41,255 nucleotides of DNA from Candidatus Anaerotruncus excrementipullorum. GTDB lineage: Bacteria; Bacillota; Clostridia; Oscillospirales; Ruminococcaceae. Under the pieces are notes generated by a model. That model was not told the DNA's origin and did not search any database. It saw nothing but the letters and a program-made list of their open reading frames with translations. The DNA lies in the NCBI GenBank assembly GCA_019114825.1, contig DXES01000121.1, positions 1-41,255 of the forward strand. The letters are read 5' to 3'. Positions 32,838 through 40,647 of the stretch are shown in pieces. The position numbers and the translations under genes are program-made. Positions within the stretch are counted from its first letter, which is position 1; each line of letters starts with the position of its first letter.

Positions 32838-34220
32838 ATGGAAGAGCAGAGAAGAGAAAACAAGATGGGTGTCCAGCCGGTGGGGAAGCTGTTGATCTCC
32901 ATGTCGCTGCCGGTGATGGTCTCCATGCTGGTGCAGGCGCTCTATAACATTGTGGACAGCATCTTTGTGGCCCAGCTGAGTGAAAATGCCCTGCGGGCGG
33001 TGTCGCTGGCCTTTCCGGTGCAAAACCTGATTATCGCGGTGGGGGTGGGCACCGGCGTGGGCATCAACTCCCTGGTCTCCCGCCGGCTGGGGGAGCGCCG
33101 GTTTGAGGAGGCCAACAAGGCCGCGGAAAACGGCGTATTCCTGGGGGTTTGCAGCTGGTTGGTGTTCGCGGTGCTGGGGCTTCTGTTCTCCCGCCCGTTC
33201 TTCCAGCTGTTCACCACCAACCAGGAGGTCATCCAGATGGGGGTGGACTACCTGGTGGTGTGTACCGTCTTTTCGTTCGGCAGCTTTTTGCAGCTGGTCA
33301 CCGAACGGATTTTGCAGGCCACCGGCATCACCATCTACAACATGATTACCCAGGGCACGGGGGCGATCATCAATATCATTTTTGACCCCATCTTTATCTT
33401 TGGCTACTTTGGGGTCCCGGCCATGGGGGTCAAGGGGGCGGCAATCGCCACCGTGATGGGGCAGATCGTGGCCATGATTTTGGGCTTTGTGTTCAATTAC
33501 TACAAAAATGTGGAGGTGCGGATGAACTTCCGGGGCTTCCGGCCGGATGGCCGGATCATCCGGGATATCTACCGGGTGGGGCTGCCCTCCATCGTGATGC
33601 AGTCGATTGCCACCCCCATGACCATGGGAATCAACAAGATTCTCACCGGTCTCAACGAGGTGGCGGTTTCGGTCTTTGGCGTCTATTTCAAGCTGCAGAG
33701 CTTTGTATTTATGCCGGTATTCGGCCTGACCAACGGCATGGTGCCGATCGTGGCCTATAACTATGGCGCCCGGCACCGGGATCGGATTTTGGGGACCATC
33801 CGCCATGCCCTGTGCTACTCGGTGGGGATCATGGTGGTGGGGATTTTGGTGTTCCAGCTGGTGCCCGACCGGCTGTTGCTGCTGTTCGACTCCTCCGAGG
33901 ACCAGCAGCTATTGACCCTGGGGATCCCCGCCCTGCGGATTATCAGCATCAGCTTTCCGCTGGCAGGGGTGGGCATCATCTTCTCCTCCGTCTTTCAGGC
34001 GGTGGGCAACGGGGTGCTCAGCCTGATTATGTCCCTGGTGCGCCAGCTGGTGGTGATCCTGCCGGTGGCCTGGCTTCTGGCCCGGTGGGCGGGCTTGGGG
34101 GCGGTGTGGTTCGCCTTCCCGTTTGCGGAGCTGTTCTCGGTGGGGCTGGCGGTCCTGATGTTCCGCAGCTTCTACCAAAACCGGATCCGTTCGCTGGGTA
34201 CGGCGCAAAATAACCTTTGA
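32838..34220 (+). CDS. MATE-family efflux protein
   Basis: A 460-residue, 12-helix membrane protein of the MATE family, which exports drugs or organic cations using Na+ or H+ gradients. Two six-helix halves are visible, with MSLPVMVSMLVQALYNIVDSIFV and GTGVGINSLVSRRLGE in the first. It resembles the DinF/NorM-like group common in gut Clostridia. GAGGGA precedes the ATG. The substrate is unknown. Confidence 0.92.
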   Translation: MEEQRRENKMGVQPVGKLLISMSLPVMVSMLVQALYNIVDSIFVAQLSENALRAVSLAFPVQNLIIAVGVGTGVGINSLVSRRLGERRFEEANKAAENGVFLGVCSWLVFAVLGLLFSRPFFQLFTTNQEVIQMGVDYLVVCTVFSFGSFLQLVTERILQATGITIYNMITQGTGAIINIIFDPIFIFGYFGVPAMGVKGAAIATVMGQIVAMILGFVFNYYKNVEVRMNFRGFRPDGRIIRDIYRVGLPSIVMQSIATPMTMGINKILTGLNEVAVSVFGVYFKLQSFVFMPVFGLTNGMVPIVAYNYGARHRDRILGTIRHALCYSVGIMVVGILVFQLVPDRLLLLFDSSEDQQLLTLGIPALRIISISFPLAGVGIIFSSVFQAVGNGVLSLIMSLVRQLVVILPVAWLLARWAGLGAVWFAFPFAELFSVGLAVLMFRSFYQNRIRSLGTAQNNL

Positions 34221-34241
34221 GCAGCCCCCTCGTAAAATGGA

Positions 34242-34288
34242 AAAACGGCTGGAATTTTCCAAGGAAAATTCCAGCCGTTTTGTTTTTT
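34242..34288 (+). terminator. Strong intrinsic terminator after the MATE gene
   Basis: A 19-bp near-perfect stem, AAAACGGCTGGAATTTTCC (34242-34260) with its complement (34263-34281), is followed by TGTTTTTT. The stem base AAACGGCTG is the same as in the terminators at 2176 and 8831. Confidence 0.92.
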
Positions 34289-34378
34289 AGTTTATATGCT
34301 AAAGCGGCATCACAGCACCCAATTAAATAGATATAGGGATAGTGGATAAAAAAATTAAAATAGAATTCCGATTTTTTG

Positions 34379-34406
34379 TTGAAATTGGGCGGGTATATCG
34401 TACAAT
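34379..34406 (+). promoter_or_regulatory. Candidate promoter of hutH
   Basis: TTGAAA (34379-34384), 16 bases, TACAAT (34401-34406), in an AT-rich gap 38 bases before hutH. A partial palindrome, TATCGTACAATA (34396-34407; GTAC centre, one mismatch pair), covers the -10 box and could be an operator. Confidence 0.6.
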
Positions 34407-34444
34407 AGAAGAAAGGTAGGATCCAAAAGGAAAGGAGAACCCAG

Positions 34445-36010
34445 ATGGAACATCCCCAAAAGATTCAGCAGGTTGTCCTGGATGGGCACAGCCTGACTCT
34501 GGAGACGTTTGTTGCCGTTGCCCGCTTCGGCGCAAAGGTGTCCCTATCCGGGCCGGCGCGGGAGGCGATCTCCCGCTCCAGGACCCTGGCGGAGAAAATT
34601 GCCCGCGAGAAGCGGGTGGCCTATGGCATTACCACCGGATTTGGGGATTTCGCCACAGTGGCGGTCCCCGACGAGTGGAGCAGCCAGCTGTCCACCAACC
34701 TGATCCTCAGCCACTGCACCGGCACAGGGGAACCCTACAGCCAGGAGCAGGTGCGGGGGATGATGGTGCTGCGGGCCAACGCCCTGTGCGTAGGGCTCAG
34801 CGGCGTGCGGCTGGTACTGGTGGAGCTGCTGGTGGAGATGCTCAACCGGGGCGTGATTCCCGTAGTTCCTCAAAAAGGCTCCCTGGGCGCCTCCGGGGAT
34901 CTGGCGCCCCTCTCCCACATGGGGCTGGTGCTGCTGGGGCGGGGGGAGGCCTTCTACCAGGGCCAACGGCTCCCCGGTGGGGAGGCCATGGAGCGGGCGG
35001 GCCTTCAGCCCCTGGAGTCGCTGGCCTGCAAAGAGGGCCTTGGGATCACCAACGGCACCTGTGCCATGACCAGTGTGGGAGCGCTGCACCTCTACGACAC
35101 CATCCAAGCCGCCCGGCTGGCGGATGTGATCAGTTCGCTGAGCTTCACCGCCCTCACCGGCCAGCTGGACTCCTTCCAGGAGCGGATGCACACCGCCCGG
35201 GGGCAGCTGGGGCAGATCCAGGTGGCCCGAAACATCCGGCTGCTTACCCAGGACTGCGAAATTTTGGCGCGGTGCCAGGGGGCACGGGTCCAGGACGCCT
35301 ATGCGCTGCGCTGTATCCCCCAGGTCCATGGGGCGGTGCGGGACGCGCTGGAATTTGTAAAGAGCAAGGTGGAAATCGAGCTCAACGCGGTCACCGACAA
35401 CCCGCTGCTCTTCTGCGAGGATGAGGCGGTGATCTCCGGGGGCAATTTCCACGGGGAACCGATGGCGCTGCCCTTTGACTTTTTGGGCATCGCCTGTTCG
35501 GAGCTGGCCGGCATCTCCGAGCGCCGCATCGAGCGGATGGTGAATGCCGCTCTCTCCAACGGCCTAAGCCGGTTTTTGACCGTCAACGGCGGTGTCAACA
35601 GTGGGTTTATGATTGTTCAGTATGCCGCCGCCTCCATGGCCTCGGAGAACAAGGTGCTGGCCCACCCGGCCAGCGTGGACTCGATCCCCTCCTCCGCCAA
35701 TCAGGAGGATTTCGTCTCCATGGGGACCACCGCCGCCCGGAAGGCGGGCCCGATTTTGGAGAACACCCGCTCGGTGCTGGCCTATGAGCTGCTCACCGCC
35801 TGCCAGGCCATCGATCTAAGGCGGCAGTCGGGGGAGTATGGCACCGGGCTCTCTCCGGTGGGGGAGGCGGTCTTTTCCCACGTGCGCCAAAAGGTGGCGT
35901 TTATGGCGGAGGACCGGGAATTGTGGCCGGACATCCGCCAGGTGGAGGCCATGGTCCGCAGCGGGGAGCTGCTGGCGCTGGTAGAGGAGCTGGTCCCGGA
36001 CTTCCAGTGA
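34445..36010 (+). CDS. hutH: Histidine ammonia-lyase
   Basis: A 521-residue enzyme that removes ammonia from L-histidine to give urocanate, the first step of histidine breakdown. The self-formed MIO cofactor comes from Ala149-Ser150-Gly151 in GSLGASGDLAPLSHM. Other family signs are YGITTGFGDF, TGTGEPYS, QDAYALRC and NGGVNSGFM. AAGGAGA lies 6 bases before the ATG. It ends 3 bases before the stop of a regulator gene on the other strand. Confidence 0.96.
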   Translation: MEHPQKIQQVVLDGHSLTLETFVAVARFGAKVSLSGPAREAISRSRTLAEKIAREKRVAYGITTGFGDFATVAVPDEWSSQLSTNLILSHCTGTGEPYSQEQVRGMMVLRANALCVGLSGVRLVLVELLVEMLNRGVIPVVPQKGSLGASGDLAPLSHMGLVLLGRGEAFYQGQRLPGGEAMERAGLQPLESLACKEGLGITNGTCAMTSVGALHLYDTIQAARLADVISSLSFTALTGQLDSFQERMHTARGQLGQIQVARNIRLLTQDCEILARCQGARVQDAYALRCIPQVHGAVRDALEFVKSKVEIELNAVTDNPLLFCEDEAVISGGNFHGEPMALPFDFLGIACSELAGISERRIERMVNAALSNGLSRFLTVNGGVNSGFMIVQYAAASMASENKVLAHPASVDSIPSSANQEDFVSMGTTAARKAGPILENTRSVLAYELLTACQAIDLRRQSGEYGTGLSPVGEAVFSHVRQKVAFMAEDRELWPDIRQVEAMVRSGELLALVEELVPDFQ

Positions 36011-36013
36011 GCG

Positions 36014-36322
36014 TCAGTCCGGCTGTTCCTCCTGCGCCTGGCGGTGCAGCACCGACTGGTAGCCACCCGCCCCATAGTGCAGGGCGGTGCTGATCCGGGT
36101 GATGGTAGCGCTGCTCACCGGCAGTTCGCCGCGGATGGCGTCATAACTCTTTCCGGCCAGCAGCAGTTTGGCCACCTGCAGGCGCTGGGAGAGGTGAATG
36201 AGCTCCTGTACGGTACACAGGTCCCGCAGAAAGGCGCGGCACTCCTCCTCGCTCTCCAGGCCGGCGATGGCGTGGATCAGCTCATCGAAATGGGCGGGAT
36301 TGATTTGTTCAGAATGGGGCAT
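36014..36322 (-). CDS. yerC: YerC/TrpR-family regulator, candidate histidine regulator
   Basis: A 102-residue DNA-binding protein of the TrpR-related YerC/YecD family. The core CRAFLRDLCTVQELIHLSQRLQVAKLLLAG and the following YDAIRGELPVSSATITRIST are the TrpR-like helix-turn-helix. The ATG at 36320-36322 is chosen for the GGAGG 8 bases upstream and for family length; the frame is open further to 36385. I recall that YerC-like proteins have been proposed as histidine-responsive repressors (named HisR) in some Firmicutes. Its place between hutH and hutU fits this well, but the ligand is inferred. A TATGAT -10 (36371-36366) with no good -35 is upstream. Confidence 0.88.
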   Translation of the reverse strand: MPHSEQINPAHFDELIHAIAGLESEEECRAFLRDLCTVQELIHLSQRLQVAKLLLAGKSYDAIRGELPVSSATITRISTALHYGAGGYQSVLHRQAQEEQPD

Positions 36323-36362
36323 AGTCCGTTCCTCCAGAACCGCTCGAATATCCAAAGTTTTT

Positions 36363-36375
36363 ACCATCATACCAT
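36363..36375. repeat. Direct repeat ACCAT in the yerC-hutU divergent gap
   Basis: ACCAT (36363-36367) and ACCAT (36371-36375) are 8 bases apart and cover the TATGAT box that could serve yerC. The 98-base gap is AT-rich. I see no convincing plus-strand promoter for hutU in it, though the tract of A and the A/T content leave several weak options. The repeat could be part of an operator or chance. Confidence 0.3.
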
Positions 36376-36420
36376 AAATCTGCAAAAAATAAAATCCAAA
36401 AAAGATAGGAGGCCGACCAT

Positions 36421-38439
36421 ATGGAATACAACCCCCATGACGCCATGACCATCCGCCTGGAAGACGACCTGCCGGACTACCCGGCGTTTGTGCCTGGCTG
36501 CCGCCGGGCCCCCCGCCGGGAGGCCCACCTGAGCGAGGCGGACAAGGCCTTGGCCATTACCAACGCCCTGCGCTATATCCCGCCCCAGCACCACGCCCAG
36601 ATGGCCCGTGAATTTGCCCAGGAGCTGGCAGAGCACGGGCGGATCTATGGCTACCGGTTCCGTCCCCAAGGGCGCATCTATGGCAAGCCCATCGACCAGT
36701 ACCGGGGCAACTGCGTGGAGGCCAAGGCCTTCCAGGTGATGATCGACAACAACCTGGATTTTGATGTGGCCCTCTATCCTTATGAGCTGGTGACCTATGG
36801 GGAGACCGGCCAGGTCTGCCAAAACTGGATGCAGTACCGGCTGATCAAAAAATACCTGGAAGTGATGACCGACGAACAGACGCTGGTGGTCATGTCCGGC
36901 CATCCGCTGGGGCTGTTCCACTCCCACAAGCTGGCTCCCCGCTGCATCATCACCAACGGGCTGATGGTGGGGGCGTTTGATGACCTGAAGAACTTCAACC
37001 GGGCCGCCTCCCTGGGGGTGGCCAACTACGGCCAGATGACCGCCGGCGGCTGGATGTACATCGGCCCCCAGGGGATCGTCCACGGCACCTTCAATACGCT
37101 GCTCAACGCCGGCCGGCTGAAATTGGGCATTCCGGCGGATGGGAACCTGGCAGGCCGCCTGTTTGTCTCCGCGGGGCTGGGCGGCATGAGCGGCGCCCAG
37201 GGCAAGGCGGCGGAGATCGCCGGGGCGGTGTCGATCATCGCGGAGGTGGATGATTCCCGGATCGACACCCGTTACACCCAGGGCTGGGTCAGCTGCCGTA
37301 CCGACAGCCTGGATGAGGCCTGGAACATGGCAAAAGCGCATTTGGAGGCAAAAACCCCCTGTGCCATCGCCTACCACGGCAACGTGGTGGATCTGTTGGA
37401 GTACCTGTACGATCACGGGATCCATGTGGACCTGATGAGCGACCAGACCTCCTGCCATGTGCCCTACGAGGGCGGCTACTGCCCCCAGGGCCTGACCTAT
37501 CAGCAGCGCACCGAGATGCTGGACCGGGACCCGGAGGGGTTCCGGGTGTTGGTGGACCGGACGCTGCGCCACCACTATGAGCTGATCTGCAAGTTCCATG
37601 AACGGGGCACCTATTTCTTCGACTATGGCAACAGCTTCCTGAAGGCGGTGTATGACGCAGGCGTCACCTCGGTCTGCAAAAACGGGGAGAACGACCTGGA
37701 TGGCTTCGTATTCCCCTCCTATGTGGAGGACATCCTGGGCCCCTGCCTGTTTGACTTTGGCTATGGGCCCTTCCGCTGGTGCTGCCTGTCCGGCAGGCCG
37801 GAGGATCTGGATAAAACCGATGAAGCTGCGGCCCAGTACATCCTGGCCCACAACCGCCGCTACCAGGACTACGACAACTACATCTGGGTGCGGGACGCCA
37901 AGAAAAATAAATTGGTGGTGGGTACCCAGTGCCGGATCCTCTACCAGGACGCCATGGGCCGGATGAACCTGGCGCTGGCCTTCAATGAGATGGTGCGCAA
38001 AGGGGAGATCGGCCCGGTGATGCTGGGCCGGGACCACCACGACACCGGCGGCACCGACTCCCCCTTCCGGGAGACCTCCAACATCAAGGACGGCTCCAAC
38101 ATTATGGCGGATATGGCGGTCCAGTGCTACGCCGGCAACGCCGCCCGGGGGATGAGCCTGGTGGCCCTCCACAACGGCGGCGGCACCGGCATTGGCAAGG
38201 CGATCAACGGCGGCTTTGGCATGGTGCTGGACGGATCCGAGCGGGTGGACACCATCCTGCGGATGTCCATGCCCTGGGATGTGATGGTGGGCGTCTCCCG
38301 CCGGGCCTGGGCCAGAAACGAAAACGCCCTGACCACGGCAGCCGCCTATAACGCCCAGTATGCGGGCCAGGACCACATCACGCTGCCCTACCTGGCGGAC
38401 AGCCAGGTGGTGCAGGAGGCGCTCCATGGGGCGCAGTGA
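36421..38439 (+). CDS. hutU: Urocanate hydratase
   Basis: A 672-residue NAD+-dependent enzyme that converts urocanate to 4-imidazolone-5-propanoate. The NAD-binding stretch GLGGMSGAQGKAAEIAG is visible, as is the FDFGYGPFRWCCLSGRPEDLDKTD region and GRDHHDTGGTDSPFRET. The protein is about 110 residues longer than the Pseudomonas/Bacillus form and near the size of the animal enzyme; this long type occurs in gut Clostridia. AGGAGG lies 7 bases before the ATG. It starts the second hut transcription block, 24 bases before hutI. Confidence 0.95.
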   Translation: MEYNPHDAMTIRLEDDLPDYPAFVPGCRRAPRREAHLSEADKALAITNALRYIPPQHHAQMAREFAQELAEHGRIYGYRFRPQGRIYGKPIDQYRGNCVEAKAFQVMIDNNLDFDVALYPYELVTYGETGQVCQNWMQYRLIKKYLEVMTDEQTLVVMSGHPLGLFHSHKLAPRCIITNGLMVGAFDDLKNFNRAASLGVANYGQMTAGGWMYIGPQGIVHGTFNTLLNAGRLKLGIPADGNLAGRLFVSAGLGGMSGAQGKAAEIAGAVSIIAEVDDSRIDTRYTQGWVSCRTDSLDEAWNMAKAHLEAKTPCAIAYHGNVVDLLEYLYDHGIHVDLMSDQTSCHVPYEGGYCPQGLTYQQRTEMLDRDPEGFRVLVDRTLRHHYELICKFHERGTYFFDYGNSFLKAVYDAGVTSVCKNGENDLDGFVFPSYVEDILGPCLFDFGYGPFRWCCLSGRPEDLDKTDEAAAQYILAHNRRYQDYDNYIWVRDAKKNKLVVGTQCRILYQDAMGRMNLALAFNEMVRKGEIGPVMLGRDHHDTGGTDSPFRETSNIKDGSNIMADMAVQCYAGNAARGMSLVALHNGGGTGIGKAINGGFGMVLDGSERVDTILRMSMPWDVMVGVSRRAWARNENALTTAAAYNAQYAGQDHITLPYLADSQVVQEALHGAQ

Positions 38440-38463
38440 ACCGAGCTTTCGGGAGGAGAATCA

Positions 38464-39738
38464 ATGGACCGACTGTTGATCCACAATATCGGGCAGCTTG
38501 TGACCCCTCTGGGCAGGTCCGCCAGGCGCGGCCAGGAGCAGGGGAAGCTCCAGAAGCTCCAGCACGCCTGGGTGCTGCTGGAAGGGGAGTGCATCGCCCA
38601 GGTGGGGGAGGGGGACCCTCCGCCGGCGCCGGGTGCGGCAAGGCTGGATGCCGGCGGGCGGTTGGCCACCCCCGGGCTGGTGGACGCCCACACCCATCTG
38701 ATCTTTGGAGGCTGGCGGCAGAACGAGCTGGCCTTAAAACTCCATGGGGTGCCCTATTTGGACATCCTGGCCCAGGGGGGCGGCATCCTCTCCACCGTAC
38801 AGGCCACCCGGGCGGCCTCCCAGCAGCAGCTGGAGGAGAAGGCCGCCCGGGCGCTGGACGAGATGTTCTCTTTCGGCACCACCACCTGCGAGGCCAAGAG
38901 CGGCTACGGCCTCTCCACCCAGGAGGAGTGCAAGCAGCTCCGGGCCATCCGGGCGCTGGATGAGCGCTATCCGGTGGATCTGGTATCCACCTTTTTGGGG
39001 GCTCACGCCCTGCCGCAGGAGTACCGGGACCGGCGCGGGGAGTATCTCCGGCTGCTCTGCGAGGAGATGATCCCGGCGGTGGCGGCGGAGGGGCTGGCGG
39101 AATTCTGCGATGTCTTCTGCGAGACCGGCGTCTTTACAGCGGAGGAGTCCCGGGAGATTCTGCTGTGCGGCAGGCGCCACGGCCTGCGTCCCAAGATCCA
39201 TGCGGATGAGATCGATCCCATCGGCGGTTCCCAGCTGGCGGGGGAGGTGGGGGCAATCTCCGCCGAGCATCTGATCGTCTGCCCGCCCCAGGGGATTTCC
39301 AGCATGGCCCGGGCGGGCACGGTGGCCTGTCTGCTGCCGGCCACCAGCTTCTATCTGGGGGCCTCCTTCGCCCCTGCCCGCCAGATGATCGACGCGGGGG
39401 TGCCGGTGGCGATGGCCACCGATTTTAACCCCGGCTCCTGCCCCTGTCTCAACCTGCAGCTGGTCATGAATCTGGGCTGCCTCAAATACCGGCTGACGCC
39501 GGAGGAGGTGCTCACAGCGGTGACCCTCAATGGTGCGGCGGCCATCGGCCGGGCGCAGACGGTGGGCTCGTTGGAGCCCGGGAAGCTGGGGGACCTGGTC
39601 CTCTGGGAGGCGGCAGATTTGGAATACCTCTGTTACCGGTTGGGCAGCAACCTGGTCCACACGGTTATCAAGCGGGGGAGACCCCATATGTACGGCGGGC
39701 CCAAAGGGCCGGGAAGGGAGAACGTATGGCAAAACTAG
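38464..39738 (+). CDS. hutI: Imidazolonepropionase
   Basis: A 424-residue metal-dependent amidohydrolase that opens 4-imidazolone-5-propanoate to N-formimino-L-glutamate. The metal-binding DAHTHLIFGG, then KIHADEIDPIGG and ATDFNPGSCPC are intact. GGGAGGAG lies 6 bases before the ATG. It overlaps ftcD by 13 bases. Confidence 0.94.
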   Translation: MDRLLIHNIGQLVTPLGRSARRGQEQGKLQKLQHAWVLLEGECIAQVGEGDPPPAPGAARLDAGGRLATPGLVDAHTHLIFGGWRQNELALKLHGVPYLDILAQGGGILSTVQATRAASQQQLEEKAARALDEMFSFGTTTCEAKSGYGLSTQEECKQLRAIRALDERYPVDLVSTFLGAHALPQEYRDRRGEYLRLLCEEMIPAVAAEGLAEFCDVFCETGVFTAEESREILLCGRRHGLRPKIHADEIDPIGGSQLAGEVGAISAEHLIVCPPQGISSMARAGTVACLLPATSFYLGASFAPARQMIDAGVPVAMATDFNPGSCPCLNLQLVMNLGCLKYRLTPEEVLTAVTLNGAAAIGRAQTVGSLEPGKLGDLVLWEAADLEYLCYRLGSNLVHTVIKRGRPHMYGGPKGPGRENVWQN

Positions 39739-40637
39739 TGGAATGTATCCCCAATTTCAGCACCAGCAAGGAGCGGGAACCCCAGATCTTTCAAGGGCTG
39801 GTGGACACCGCCAACAGCATCCCCGGCTGCACTGTTTTGGATATCCAAAGCGATGGGGATCACAACCGCTGCGTCTTTACCCTGGTGGGTTCCCCCCAGG
39901 GGATTGAGGAGGCGGCGTTCCGGCTGGCCCAAAAGGCCACCGAGACGATCGATATGACCAAGCACACCGGCCAGCACCCCCGTATGGGAGCCACCGATGT
40001 GATCCCCTTTGTCCCCACCATGGATATGACGGTGGAGGAGTGCGTGGAGATGAGCAAGCGGGTGGCCGCCCGCATCTGGGAGCAGCTGGGGGTGCCGGCC
40101 TTCCTCTACGAGGATTCCGCTACCGCCCCCCACCGGGTCAACCTGGCCAGCATCCGCAAGGGCCAGTTTGAGGGGATGCCGGAAAAGCTCCTGCAGCCCG
40201 AGTGGGCGCCGGACTTTGGGGAGCGCAGGATCCATCCCACCGCCGGCGTGGTGGCGGTGGGGGCCCGGATGCCGCTGATCGCCTTCAATGTGAACCTGGA
40301 TACCTCCGATCTGGAGATTGCAAACCGGATCGCCCGGGCGGTGCGCTGCTCCGGCGGCGGATTCAAATACTGCAAGGCCATCGGCGTTATGCTCCACGAC
40401 CGGAACATCGCCCAGGTCTCCATGAATATGACCAACTACGAGGGGACCCCCCTCTATTATGTGTTCGAGATGATCCGCGCCCTGGCCGACCGCTGGGGGG
40501 TCCGGATTATCGGCAGTGAGCTGGTGGGGCTCACCCCCGCCAAGGCGCTGGTGGACTGCGCGGAATACTACCTAAAGCTGGAAAACTTCGACTGCCGCCG
40601 CCAGGTGATGGAGTACCACCTGGCCGGCATGGAATGA
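39726..40637 (+). CDS. ftcD: Glutamate formimidoyltransferase
   Basis: A 303-residue enzyme that moves the formimino group from formiminoglutamate to tetrahydrofolate, leaving glutamate. It matches the N-terminal (formiminotransferase) part of animal FTCD: LVECIPNFSTSK, DHNRCVFTLVG and TGQHPRMGATDVIPFVP. In animals this is fused to the cyclodeaminase; here they are separate genes, as is usual in bacteria. It overlaps hutI by 13 bases and precedes the cyclodeaminase by 10. Confidence 0.94.
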   Translation: MAKLVECIPNFSTSKEREPQIFQGLVDTANSIPGCTVLDIQSDGDHNRCVFTLVGSPQGIEEAAFRLAQKATETIDMTKHTGQHPRMGATDVIPFVPTMDMTVEECVEMSKRVAARIWEQLGVPAFLYEDSATAPHRVNLASIRKGQFEGMPEKLLQPEWAPDFGERRIHPTAGVVAVGARMPLIAFNVNLDTSDLEIANRIARAVRCSGGGFKYCKAIGVMLHDRNIAQVSMNMTNYEGTPLYYVFEMIRALADRWGVRIIGSELVGLTPAKALVDCAEYYLKLENFDCRRQVMEYHLAGME

Positions 40638-40647
40638 GGAGGTATCT

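Noticed and set aside
34289-34444. Riboswitch or T-box in the hutH leader
   Set aside because: The AT-rich gap has a promoter close to the gene and only about 30 bases of leader, too short for a riboswitch.
36367-38427. 686-residue open frame on the minus strand opposite hutU
   Set aside because: hutU is unmistakable on the plus strand. The antisense product is His/Val/Gly-rich with no recognisable motif.
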